Assembly: GCA_022572825.1 (NCBI GenBank)
Contig: JACZVE010000035.1
Location: 1-13,246 of the forward strand
Length of the DNA stretch: 13,246 nt
Direction: 5' to 3'
From: SAR324 cluster bacterium
GTDB lineage: Bacteria; SAR324; JACQKK01
Shown here: piece after piece, positions 7,103 through 13,246 of the stretch
How the letters are laid out: the number at the start of each line of letters is the position of its first letter
Position numbering within the stretch: the stretch's first letter is position 1
The notes under the pieces: generated by a model
What the model saw: the letters and a program-made list of their open reading frames with translations, nothing else
The model's database searches: none
What the model was told of the DNA's origin: nothing
Program-made: the position numbers and the translations under genes

Positions 7103-7603
7103 TCATTTGGCGACGGGCTCCTTGCTGACAATCGCTTCCGTGATTTGCTTCGCGTTGTCCGGAGGCAGCGCTTCCAGTAACTGAGCGGCCTTCCGTTGCT
7201 TCATGCCCATCAGGATCTGCACGGCCACCTTCGGCTCCAGCCTCTGCAGCTTTTCGGCGGCCTTTCTCGGATCCATGCCGTTGTAAAGGTTCACGATCTT
7301 CTTCAGGTTTTCCGCATCCTGCGTCCGCTTCGCTTCAATGCTGGCTTCGATTTTCGTCTGAAGCCTCTTTAACTCCGTCACCTGCTGCTGAATGTTGTCG
7401 CGCAATGCCCGCAGCTGCTCTTCGCGTTGATTGAGCGCCGTGTCCCGCTCATCCAGTTGGCGCTTGCGCTCCATCAGGCTGAGCAGAATCTGCCGTTCGG
7501 TTTCCGTCAATGCCTCCTGTCTGGGGCGACGGGCCACCTCGGGCGGGGGCAGCTCCTTTCCGGATTCCAGTTCCGGAATCGTCCCCGGCCTTATCCTGTT
7601 CAC
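7103..7603 (-). CDS. MotE/YlxF-like flagellar protein (coiled coil plus MgtE-N-like domain)
   Basis: The 166-aa product has a long charged coiled coil at about residues 31-104 and a C-terminal helical MgtE intracellular N-domain-like region at about 105-160 (YNGMDPRKAAEKLQRLEP and ILMGMKQRKAAQLLEALP). That domain is related to FliG repeats. Proteins of this build are MotE in rhizobia, a helper of the motor protein MotC, and YlxF in Bacillus, where ylxF sits between fliJ and fliK, exactly as here. Such proteins normally begin with a signal peptide or membrane helix. This frame has none: it opens just after an in-frame TAG and starts with GTG at 7603. The missing hydrophobic N-terminus is encoded immediately upstream in another frame (7600-7707), so the gene is either frameshifted or translated by coupling. 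The family call is good; the true N-terminus is uncertain. Confidence 0.75.
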   Translation of the reverse strand: MNRIRPGTIPELESGKELPPPEVARRPRQEALTETERQILLSLMERKRQLDERDTALNQREEQLRALRDNIQQQVTELKRLQTKIEASIEAKRTQDAENLKKIVNLYNGMDPRKAAEKLQRLEPKVAVQILMGMKQRKAAQLLEALPPDNAKQITEAIVSKEPVAK

Positions 7604-7707
7604 CAGGGAGCTTGATCCATGCTATAACCGTGCCTCGCCGGTGTGGCGAGCAGGGCCAGCATCAGCGCTATGCCCAATGTGCAGACAATTGATTTGTGCT
7701 TCAGCAT
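7600..7707 (-). CDS. 35-aa signal-peptide ORF, probable displaced N-terminus of the MotE-like gene
   Basis: This short ORF encodes MLKHKSIVCTLGIALMLALL followed by ATPARHGYSMDQAPW and a TGA stop. It has a basic N-region, a hydrophobic core of about 15 residues and an Ala-rich cleavage-like region, so it looks like a Sec signal peptide or a single membrane anchor. Its TGA overlaps the GTG of the downstream MotE-like ORF as GTGA, the classic arrangement for translational coupling. Because MotE/YlxF proteins normally carry such an N-terminus, I read it as the start of the same gene, separated by a one-base frame change within about 20 nt. The alternative is a genuine separate small peptide. It lies 39 nt after fliJ; the ribosome binding site is weak. 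Confidence 0.6.
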   Translation of the reverse strand: MLKHKSIVCTLGIALMLALLATPARHGYSMDQAPW

Positions 7708-7746
7708 GTTAGGTAGTTTCTACGATAAGGGGTTCTCCGCGATCCG

Positions 7747-8187
7747 TTAGCGATGGCGGAGAACATAATAGTTGGAGGCAACCTCGTCCATCGTCACCCG
7801 TTCCCGACGACTCTGCTCCCGGTCGTATCGAATCCGCGCCTTTTCCCGCAGAATTTCCAGGGTGCGCTGAGCGCGTTTGCCCTCCACCAGCGAACTGCGC
7901 TTGGATTCCAGTTCCTGGTCCTGCTCGCGCATCTGCTCGGAAACCAGTGCGATTTCGCCTTCGATCCGCTCCCGGTAATGGCCGAACAATTCCATGGGGT
8001 ATGCCGTGGGACTGGTGCGCTTGATAGCGTCGATGTACTGTGCTGCTCGGGAAAGATCACCCCGGTGCTGCTCGATCTGCCCCTCCATCCCCTGGCGTAT
8101 TGCGAGAACGTCACTGAACTCCTTCTGCCGGAGCCGTGCCAATCGCTCGCGTACCTCCAGTACCGATTGCAGTCGGAAAATAAACAC
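7747..8187 (-). CDS. fliJ: Flagellar export chaperone/cofactor FliJ
   Basis: FliJ is a small antiparallel coiled-coil protein in the cytoplasm. It sits in the centre of the FliI ATPase ring and links it to FlhA during flagellar protein export. The 146-aa product opens with the family pattern FIFRLQSVLEVRERL (2-16) and is almost entirely charged helix rich in Glu, Gln and Arg, ending in EVASNYYVLRHR. Length matches E. coli and Bacillus FliJ (about 147 aa). The start is GTG at 8187; there is no good ribosome binding site. The gene begins only 12 nt after the recN stop, so translation is probably coupled to recN. Sequence conservation in FliJ is low, but the neighbours fliK and the MotE-like gene support the call. 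No fliI is in the window. Confidence 0.85.
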   Translation of the reverse strand: MFIFRLQSVLEVRERLARLRQKEFSDVLAIRQGMEGQIEQHRGDLSRAAQYIDAIKRTSPTAYPMELFGHYRERIEGEIALVSEQMREQDQELESKRSSLVEGKRAQRTLEILREKARIRYDREQSRRERVTMDEVASNYYVLRHR

Positions 8188-8199
8188 TGGACACCGGGG

Positions 8200-9894
8200 C
8201 TATACACCGGCCTCCCGGCTCCGCTCGACCATCTCCTGCGCGGACGCCAGGGAATGGCTGCTGATGTTGATGCCGCTGAGCAGCCGCGCCACCTCCTGCA
8301 CTTTCTCCTGCTCACCGAGGGGCTCGGCGTGGGTGTAGGTTTGACCATTCTCTGCAATCTTCGTCACCAGGACGTGCCGGCTGCCCAGCGCGGCAATTTG
8401 TGGAAGATGAGTCACGCACAACACCTGATGGGTCGTCCCCAGGGCACGCAACTTGCGCCCGACAATTTCCGCCATATTGCCGCCGATGCCGGCGTCTACC
8501 TCGTCGAAGATCAGCGTCTTTGTGGGGTCTGCACGGGCCAGCACGGTCTTCAGTGCCAGCATGATACGGCTCAGCTCACCGCCGGAGGCGATTCGCGAAA
8601 GGGGACGCAGCACTTGGCCGGGACTGGTGCTGAGGAGAAATTCCACCGCGTCCACGCCCGCCTGCGAGTAAGAAGGCGCCTTGACGGAAGGCGATTGCAA
8701 CGGCTTGATCTGCGTTTTGAATGCCGCTTGTTTCATGCCCAGCTCCGCCAGTTGCGCCATCACCTGTCGATCCAACCGCAGCGCGGCCGCAATGCGCCGT
8801 TTGGACAGCCTGACGGACAGAGCATGCAATTGACCGGCCACCTCATTGATGCGCCGATCCAACGCTTCCAGGTTATCTTCCACCTCCTCCAGCTCGGCCA
8901 GTTCCCGCTCTGCATCGCGCATCCGCTGCAGTACTGCGGAAACGTCGTCGCCATGCTTGCGTTTGATTTTCTCCAGCTCGGCCAGGCGGGCGTTGACGGC
9001 TTCCAGCCGCGCCGGATCGGCCTCCAGCCCAGCGGCATAGGTGCGCAAGGCCTGATACAGATCCTCCAGTTGATATCGTAGCGGTTCGATCTGGTCGCAT
9101 CGCACAGCCAGCCTGGCATCGATCGCGGCCGCCTGCCCCAACAGTTGGGCCGTCTCCCTCAGCCGGCCTGCGATGGGCGCTTCGCCTTCGTACAGGGACT
9201 CGCACACGCTGGCCAGCAATCCGGCCAGTTGCTCCGCGTGGGTCAGCACGGTGTGCTCGTTCCTCAGCGACTCCTCCTCGCCCGGCGAGAGTCTGGCCGC
9301 CTTGAGATCGGCCAGCATCATGGCCAGCTCCTCGCGCCGGCGGGCACGCTGGCTGGCCTGCTCACGCAGCGCCTTGCGCTCCCGCACCGGCCGTGTGTAG
9401 TCGCCATGGGCCGCGCCCACATCGTCGCGCAGGGTCAGCAGTCCCGCGAACGAATCGAGAAATTCGGTATGACTGGCCGGATTGAGCAACATCTGGTGGT
9501 CATGCTGGCCGTGAATGTTCACCAGATACTGCCCGATCTGCTCCAGACGGGCCTGGGTGATGGCACAATCGTTGGCCAGCGCACGACTGCGGCCGTTCTC
9601 TTGCAGCAGGCGCCGCAGGGTCAGCTCGCCCGCCGAGGGAATGTCGAGCTCGTTGAGCCGCGCGGTCACCTCGGGGAGGGCGGACAGGTCAAAGGCCGCC
9701 TCCACGAGAATCTGCTTGGCGCCGCTGCGCAATTGGTGCGTACTGCCCGGCTCCCCCAGTACGAACCGGATCGCGTCGATCAGAATGGACTTGCCGGCGC
9801 CCGTTTCGCCCGTGAGCACCGTAAATCCGGCCTGGAAATCGATTGCCAGCGATTCGATCGTGGCGAGGTTGGAAATGGCCAATCGTGTCAGCAC
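8200..9894 (-). CDS. recN: DNA repair protein RecN
   Basis: RecN is an SMC-like ATPase that acts early in double-strand break repair, holding DNA ends together and helping RecA. The 564-aa product (E. coli 553) starts with the family-typical MLTRLAISNLATIESLAIDF. It has Walker A GETGAGKS at 29-36 and NIHGQHDHQMLL near 124-135. A shortened antiparallel coiled coil fills the middle. The ABC signature SGGELSR lies near 437-443, Walker B TLIFDEVDAG near 460-469, and VTHLPQIA near 495-502. All key motifs are intact. The start is GTG at 9894 with GGAG 8 nt upstream. It is the first gene of the leftward block, with fliJ 12 nt behind it; recN is more often found next to nadK or argR. No LexA-type box was recognised upstream. 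Confidence 0.97.
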   Translation of the reverse strand: MLTRLAISNLATIESLAIDFQAGFTVLTGETGAGKSILIDAIRFVLGEPGSTHQLRSGAKQILVEAAFDLSALPEVTARLNELDIPSAGELTLRRLLQENGRSRALANDCAITQARLEQIGQYLVNIHGQHDHQMLLNPASHTEFLDSFAGLLTLRDDVGAAHGDYTRPVRERKALREQASQRARRREELAMMLADLKAARLSPGEEESLRNEHTVLTHAEQLAGLLASVCESLYEGEAPIAGRLRETAQLLGQAAAIDARLAVRCDQIEPLRYQLEDLYQALRTYAAGLEADPARLEAVNARLAELEKIKRKHGDDVSAVLQRMRDAERELAELEEVEDNLEALDRRINEVAGQLHALSVRLSKRRIAAALRLDRQVMAQLAELGMKQAAFKTQIKPLQSPSVKAPSYSQAGVDAVEFLLSTSPGQVLRPLSRIASGGELSRIMLALKTVLARADPTKTLIFDEVDAGIGGNMAEIVGRKLRALGTTHQVLCVTHLPQIAALGSRHVLVTKIAENGQTYTHAEPLGEQEKVQEVARLLSGINISSHSLASAQEMVERSREAGV

Positions 9895-10331
9895 GGGATG
9901 GGCTCCATCATCCAGTGATGTTTCATCCCCATTGAAGGTCTGAACAGCAGAATCGATGCAGCGACGTGGCCGCTGTGAGTTGGCGGCGGGCGACTGACCG
10001 CAGCACTACAAATAGCAGCGACACGCTCCCTTCCCTGGTGGATCACGGCATCGCCCGGTTCAGCGCCCTGTCGCGGATCTTAGCGATTATTAGCACACGC
10101 CGGGCGGGTAGGAAATAAATTCATCCTCATGGGCGACGCCAGCCCGCGACGGCGCCCGCGCGCCGGGTCCGTCTGTTTTCCCCGCAACAAATTCAGACTT
10201 CCGCCCGTTTATAGATAAAGTTTAATAGTATACCAGTGGCAAGAGGCGGTTGGGTTGATCGTCTTCTCTGCGGCGGTTTCACTGGCTCAGATGGATGATG
10301 CCACGCACCAATTCCCGGCTGGATTTACATT
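9895..10331. other. Divergent intergenic region between recN and the response regulator
   Basis: This 437-nt region separates the leftward recN-flagellar block from the rightward regulator gene and must hold both promoters. It has two AT-rich islands in GC-rich surroundings. The island at about 10086-10125 reads, on the minus strand, TGCTAATAAT, which resembles an extended -10 box for recN but has no convincing -35. The island at about 10207-10232 (TTTATAGATAAAGTTTAATA) could hold the promoter of the regulator gene, but I could not fix a well-spaced -35/-10 pair. No RNA gene or credible ORF was found. Confidence 0.45.
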
Positions 10332-11264
10332 ATGTCCCAGATTTCGGTCTTATTCGTCGACGACGAGGAAGACATACGGACCAGCTTCCGCGTGCGCTTT
10401 CGACAGCAGTTCGACATTCATCTGGCCGCCGACGGCGTGGCGGCTCTGGACATATTGCGACGCCGCAACGAGATCAATGTTGTTGTGACGGATATCCGCA
10501 TGCCGACCATGAGTGGCCTGGAAATGATCAAACGGGCCAGGGAGGTGGATCCGGATATGGGGTTCATCGTCGTCAGCGGACATGGCGATACGGACGACGT
10601 CGTCGACGCCCTGCGGCTGGGCGCCCGCAATTTCATCCGCAAACCCTACTCGTTCGCCGAACTGGAGGAAGCGATCACCCTGGAATCGCGGCGCTACCTG
10701 CTCATCTTGGAAGAACGGAAGCGCCGCCAGGTGGAACAGGCGACCGAGCAGTTCATGGTCGGCGTGCAGGGGATGACCTATCTGCTACCGAACGATCTGG
10801 ACTGGGTCAATCCGTTCGCCTTCCGCCTGGTGGCCGTGATGGAGGCCGTGGGCATCTGCGATGCCACGCATCGCTCCAACATCGGTCTGGCATTGATCGA
10901 GATCATCTCCAACGCGATTGAACACGGCAACCTGGCCATCAATGGGCCCGAAAAGCGGGCCTTGAAGGCAATGGGGGAAAAAGCGTATCGGGATGAGCTT
11001 GCCCGCCGGGCAGCAATGGAACCCTACCAGCATCGCAAGGTGAAGATTAACGCGACCATCGACGGGCAAACGGCCATCGTGCGCATCGAGGATGACGGAG
11101 ACGGCTTCGACTATAACAATCTGCCCGATCCCACCAACCCGGAAAACCTGTTTCTCTCCAGCGGCCGCGGCATCCTCCTGGCGTGCTCGTTCATCGACGA
11201 GGTCAATTTCAGCGGCAGGGGCAACGTCGTAACCCTGGTCCATCACCGCCCGCGCTCCGCCTGA
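10332..11264 (+). CDS. Response regulator with C-terminal anti-sigma/SpoIIE-type HATPase domain
   Basis: The 310-aa cytoplasmic protein joins a phosphorylatable receiver to an ATP-binding domain. The receiver spans about 1-120: acidic pair D10/D11, phospho-acceptor Asp54 in VVTDIRMP, Ser82 in VVSGHG and Lys104 in IRKPYS. A helical linker (about 110-150) follows. The second domain has a GHKL N-box EIISNAIEHGN (180-190), the G1 box EDDGDGFD (243-250) and a second glycine box SSGRGILLA (267-275), the pattern of RsbW-type serine kinases rather than of sensor histidine kinases. About 40 charged residues (195-235) are inserted between the N and G1 boxes, as I recall from other receiver-HATPase proteins. 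It probably relays a two-component signal into partner switching, but no anti-anti-sigma gene or histidine kinase is adjacent. The ATG at 10332 starts directly at the receiver fold. Confidence 0.85.
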   Translation: MSQISVLFVDDEEDIRTSFRVRFRQQFDIHLAADGVAALDILRRRNEINVVVTDIRMPTMSGLEMIKRAREVDPDMGFIVVSGHGDTDDVVDALRLGARNFIRKPYSFAELEEAITLESRRYLLILEERKRRQVEQATEQFMVGVQGMTYLLPNDLDWVNPFAFRLVAVMEAVGICDATHRSNIGLALIEIISNAIEHGNLAINGPEKRALKAMGEKAYRDELARRAAMEPYQHRKVKINATIDGQTAIVRIEDDGDGFDYNNLPDPTNPENLFLSSGRGILLACSFIDEVNFSGRGNVVTLVHHRPRSA

Positions 11265-11291
11265 CCTCTCCGCGCCGGACAGCACCGCACC

Positions 11292-11319
11292 ACCCGGCCC
11301 GCTCGGTTCATCGCCGGGT
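11292..11319 (+). terminator. Hairpin downstream of the response regulator, possible terminator
   Basis: ACCCGGC (11292-11298) and GCCGGGT (11313-11319) form a perfect 7-bp stem with a 14-nt loop, starting 28 nt after the stop codon. There is no T-run after it, so termination here would be non-canonical. Confidence 0.3.
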
Positions 11320-11417
11320 CGCGGCAGACACAGCCGCCTGGACCGCGCCCTGGCGGATCGCCCCGGGTGGGGTGGCAGGGCAATCGCAAAGTCCTTTGAA
11401 TGTTCTTTCCGCGTCAT

Positions 11418-11448
11418 TGAGGAGCGAGCATCGCGAGCGTCTCGAAGG
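11418..11448 (+). repeat. Short palindromic repeat, left copy of an inverted pair
   Basis: The unit begins TGAGGA, has a GCGAGC/TCGCGAG core and ends TCTCGAAGG. The same ends and core recur in reverse complement at 11490-11521. The form resembles the REP-like intergenic elements common in GC-rich environmental bacterial genomes, which often show TGAGGA...TCTCGAAGG boundaries. Confidence 0.6.
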
Positions 11449-11489
11449 GCGCGGAATAGGGGCCCGGTCTTCCGTTTTTCTCGCCGTGG

Positions 11490-11521
11490 CCTTCGAGACA
11501 GGCCCTCGCGAGCCTTCCTCA
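11490..11521 (-). repeat. Short palindromic repeat, right copy of an inverted pair
   Basis: Read on the minus strand it begins TGAGGA, contains CTCGCGAG and ends TCTCGAAGG, matching the left copy at both ends with a few internal differences. The two copies face each other across 41 nt and could fold into one large imperfect hairpin. Confidence 0.6.
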
Positions 11522-11614
11522 GGCACACGGGAGTAAGCTCATAGCCATGGTCTCCATCATCGCAAGCGCTCGATCCCTTACTTTGCACTCGCCCTGGGCG
11601 GGCCGGCCGCAACG

Positions 11615-11628
11615 CGGACAATTGTCCG
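11615..11628. promoter_or_regulatory. Perfect 14-bp palindrome, possible operator
   Basis: CGGACAATTGTCCG reads the same on both strands. It lies about 105 nt before the thioredoxin-like gene and overlaps the -35-like element CGGACA, a typical place for a repressor site. No regulator can be named. Confidence 0.4.
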
Positions 11629-11643
11629 GCAATCTGGTAGGCT
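11615..11643 (+). promoter_or_regulatory. Possible extended -10 promoter of the thioredoxin-like gene
   Basis: CGGACA (11615-11620, 4 of 6 to TTGACA), a 17-nt spacer and TGG-TAGGCT (-10 at 11638-11643, 3 of 6, with an extended TGn) form a weak sigma70-type promoter. It is the best candidate before the gene but could be chance in GC-rich DNA. Confidence 0.3.
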
Positions 11644-11731
11644 AAGTGGGTAACATGGACGATGGCCGGCTGCGGCCGTCTCCTGCCCGAATCCTGGCTT
11701 CCCGGCGCGAGCCGGCAGCGCCGGCAGGAAA

Positions 11732-12304
11732 ATGATGCACCCCTCGAAGCTTCGCACGCTGACCGTACTGATCCTCGGCTTATCCGTCTTCGCGCTCGCT
11801 GCGTCCTCCGCGAGTCAGCCGGTGCCCGTTGACGGCCGCGCGCACTTCCGGCTCACCGCGCCGCTGCGGCAAGCCTTGGCCTCCCGCCCCCCGTTGTGGG
11901 GCCCGTCACTGCGCGCGAGCGACCTGCGGGAGCGCGTGGTCATCGTAACGTTCTTCGCCAGTTGGTGCGTCCCCTGCCGGGTGGAGATGAAGGAGCTGAA
12001 CGCCCTATACCCGCGCTACCGGGATGCCGGCCTGGAGATCGTCGCCGTCAACTATTTCGAGCAGTTCGAAGGCTACTCCGATCCGGGCAAGCTGGCGGCT
12101 TTTCTGCGGCGCATGGCGCCACCCTACGCGGTGGTGATGGGTAACGAGGGCCTGTCGCAGGCGTTCGGAGGGATCACCCGCATTCCCACGCTGCTGGTGT
12201 TCGACCGCCAGGGCCGTCGCGCCTTCCGATTTCGCAATACCGGGCCGGACAATGCGGTGCTGGGAGGCGAAAGGTTGCGCCGAATCATCACTGCCCTGCT
12301 TTGA
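11732..12304 (+). CDS. Exported TlpA/ResA-like thioredoxin-fold protein
   Basis: The 190-aa product has an N-terminal signal peptide or anchor: basic start, hydrophobic core LTVLILGLSVFALAA at about 10-24, likely cleavage after ASSASQ. It acts outside the cytoplasmic membrane. The thioredoxin fold follows, with the redox-active WCVPC motif (Cys79, Cys82) preceded by VIVTFFAS, and the cis-proline loop TRIPTLLVFD with Pro152. This is the TlpA/ResA/DsbE pattern of thiol-disulfide oxidoreductases, used for instance in cytochrome c maturation; no cytochrome genes are nearby to show its substrate. Two adjacent ATGs exist. The second, at 11735, has better spacing (5 nt) from AGGA than the first (2 nt), so the true protein may be one residue shorter. 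It ends 192 nt before the reductase gene. A T6 run at 12326-12331 follows the stop without a good stem. Confidence 0.88.
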   Translation: MMHPSKLRTLTVLILGLSVFALAASSASQPVPVDGRAHFRLTAPLRQALASRPPLWGPSLRASDLRERVVIVTFFASWCVPCRVEMKELNALYPRYRDAGLEIVAVNYFEQFEGYSDPGKLAAFLRRMAPPYAVVMGNEGLSQAFGGITRIPTLLVFDRQGRRAFRFRNTGPDNAVLGGERLRRIITALL

Positions 12305-12496
12305 CCGGCGGTAACTCCACCCCTGTTTTTTCGCGCTCCCGTATGTACCGGTGGCGCCCGTACGGCGCTGAGCATTGCCGCACGATGGATTGCCAACGCG
12401 ATCCAGATTATTCAGATTGTTTATAAAGGGGGGAGTTTCGCGGCTGGAAGCGCCGGCTTCTTCCGCATCGAACCCCGCAAGGAGGAGGTGCCCCCC

Positions 12497-13246
12497 TTGG
12501 CAGATCCAATCGGCGTTGCGTCCAACCCGCTCCGCGTGGCCATCTTCGGCTCCGGGCCCGCCGGCTTTTACGCCACCGAAGAACTGCTCAAAGACGACTC
12601 CCTGCAGGTATTGGTAGACCTCTTCGACCGGCTCCCTACGCCCTATGGCCTGGTACGGGGAGGCGTCGCCCCCGACCATCCGAAGATCAAGTCGGTGATC
12701 CGGCTCTACGACCGCACCGCGGGCCGCGACGGCTTCCGTTTCTTCGGCAACGTCACCTTCGGCGAAGATCTGACCCTGGCGGAGGTGCTGGCCCACTATC
12801 ACCAGGTGCTGTTCACGACCGGCTCGGAGACCGACCGGCGCATGGGCATCCCGGGCGAGGACCTGCCCGGCAGTTTCCCCGCGACCGTCTTCGTGGGCTG
12901 GTACAATGGCCATCCCGATTATCGTCACTACACCTTCGACCTGAGCGGGGAGAGTGTGGCCGTCGTCGGCAACGGCAACGTGGCGATGGACGTGGCGCGC
13001 GTTCTCGTCAAGACGCCGGCCGAATGCGCCGAGTCCGACCTCACCGAGTACGCGGCCCGGGCGATCCATGGCTCGCCCATGACCGACGTGTACGTGGTCG
13101 GCCGCCGCGGCCCGGTCGAGGCGAAGTTCACCAATGTCGAACTGCGCGAGATGGGAGACCTTGAGGATGCCGCCGTCGTCGTTGATGCGGGCCAACTCCC
13201 CGAGGATGTCGGCGATTTGCCCGAGGGGCGCGAGCGCCGCATCAAG
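12497..13246 (+). CDS. FprA-type ferredoxin/adrenodoxin NADP reductase, N-terminal half
   Basis: This flavoenzyme family moves electrons between NADPH and ferredoxins in the cytoplasm. The first 250 codons are present and the gene continues past the right edge; full-length members have about 450-560 aa. The FAD-binding motif VAIFGSGPAGFY lies at 14-25. The family signature PYGLVRGGVAPDHPKIK is at 49-65. Then come TTGSETDRRMGIPGEDLPG (107-125), the NADP-binding VVGNGNVAMDVAR (156-168) and VVGRRGP, all typical of the adrenodoxin reductase/FprA/GltD-like fold. The start is uncertain. TTG at 12497 is preferred because AGGAGG ends 8 nt before it; GTG at 12488 is in frame but lies too close to that site. 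The frame is open further upstream but without a start or ribosome binding site. An AT-rich stretch with TTATAA at 12421-12426 could be part of its promoter. No ferredoxin gene is visible. Confidence 0.9.
   Translation, partial: MADPIGVASNPLRVAIFGSGPAGFYATEELLKDDSLQVLVDLFDRLPTPYGLVRGGVAPDHPKIKSVIRLYDRTAGRDGFRFFGNVTFGEDLTLAEVLAHYHQVLFTTGSETDRRMGIPGEDLPGSFPATVFVGWYNGHPDYRHYTFDLSGESVAVVGNGNVAMDVARVLVKTPAECAESDLTEYAARAIHGSPMTDVYVVGRRGPVEAKFTNVELREMGDLEDAAVVVDAGQLPEDVGDLPEGRERRIK

Larger units (their letters stand above)
11265..11731. other. 467-nt intergenic region with inverted repeats
   Basis: No credible gene lies between the response regulator and the thioredoxin-like gene. The region contains a 7-bp hairpin (11292-11319), an inverted pair of a short repeat (11418-11448 and 11490-11521), and a 14-bp palindrome with promoter-like elements (11615-11643). 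The rest shows no recognisable signal. Confidence 0.6.

Noticed and set aside
7753..9081. 442-codon plus-strand ORF
   Set aside because: It is antisense to fliJ and recN, both fully supported, and its product is a Gln/His/Leu-rich shadow.
9895..10331. SOS box upstream of recN
   Set aside because: No CTG-N10-CAG or similar LexA-type palindrome could be recognised near the recN start; lineage-specific LexA boxes would not be detected this way.
11418..11521. CRISPR or insertion-sequence end
   Set aside because: There are only two facing copies with no spacers or regular spacing, and no transposase gene or target duplication.
10785..11621. 278-codon minus-strand ORF over the regulator and spacer
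   Set aside because: Most of it is antisense to the receiver-HATPase gene, and the remainder crosses the repeat region; no domain or ribosome binding site is seen.
12005..13195. 396-codon minus-strand ORF
   Set aside because: It spans the ends of two clearly coding plus-strand genes (the TlpA-like protein and the FprA-type reductase) and is rich in His and Gly as expected of an antisense frame.

Overview
This is a GC-rich chromosomal window from a flagellated bacterium that makes diaminopimelate-type peptidoglycan, which implies a Gram-negative cell plan. I see no plasmid, phage, transposon or CRISPR signal. The gene set (FlgE, FlgD, FliK, a MotE/YlxF-like protein, FliJ, RecN, a MurE with the DNPR motif, an FprA-type reductase and a receiver-HATPase regulator) fits a proteobacterium or a neighbouring phylum. 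No gene here fixes the lineage.

Layout: 1-1082 (minus) is the N-terminal part of an MFS permease that runs off the left edge. At 1429-1500 (minus) lies tRNA-Gln(UUG), driven by a good sigma70-type promoter at 1525-1553. Divergent from it, murE occupies 1567-3072 (plus). A strong hairpin separates murE from the convergent flagellar block. That block is read leftward from 9894 to 3162 in the order recN, fliJ, a signal-peptide ORF overlapping a MotE/YlxF-like gene, fliK, flgD and flgE. It supplies the hook (FlgE), the hook cap (FlgD), the hook-length and export-switch ruler (FliK), an export chaperone/cofactor (FliJ) and a probable stator or export helper (MotE-like). The DNA-repair gene recN sits at its head.

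To the right, on the plus strand, are three genes separated by long spacers: a response regulator with a C-terminal anti-sigma-type ATPase domain (10332-11264), an exported TlpA/ResA-like thioredoxin (11732-12304), and the N-terminal half of an FprA-like ferredoxin/adrenodoxin-type NADP reductase (12497 to the right edge). The spacer at 11265-11731 holds an inverted pair of a short repeat and a perfect 14-bp palindrome in a promoter-like setting.

I did not find a clearly new multi-gene system. The best leads are the split MotE-like gene (signal peptide and cytoplasmic-looking body in different frames joined by a GTGA overlap), recN fused in synteny to a flagellar operon in which five consecutive genes start with GTG, and a structured 230-nt leader ahead of flgE.
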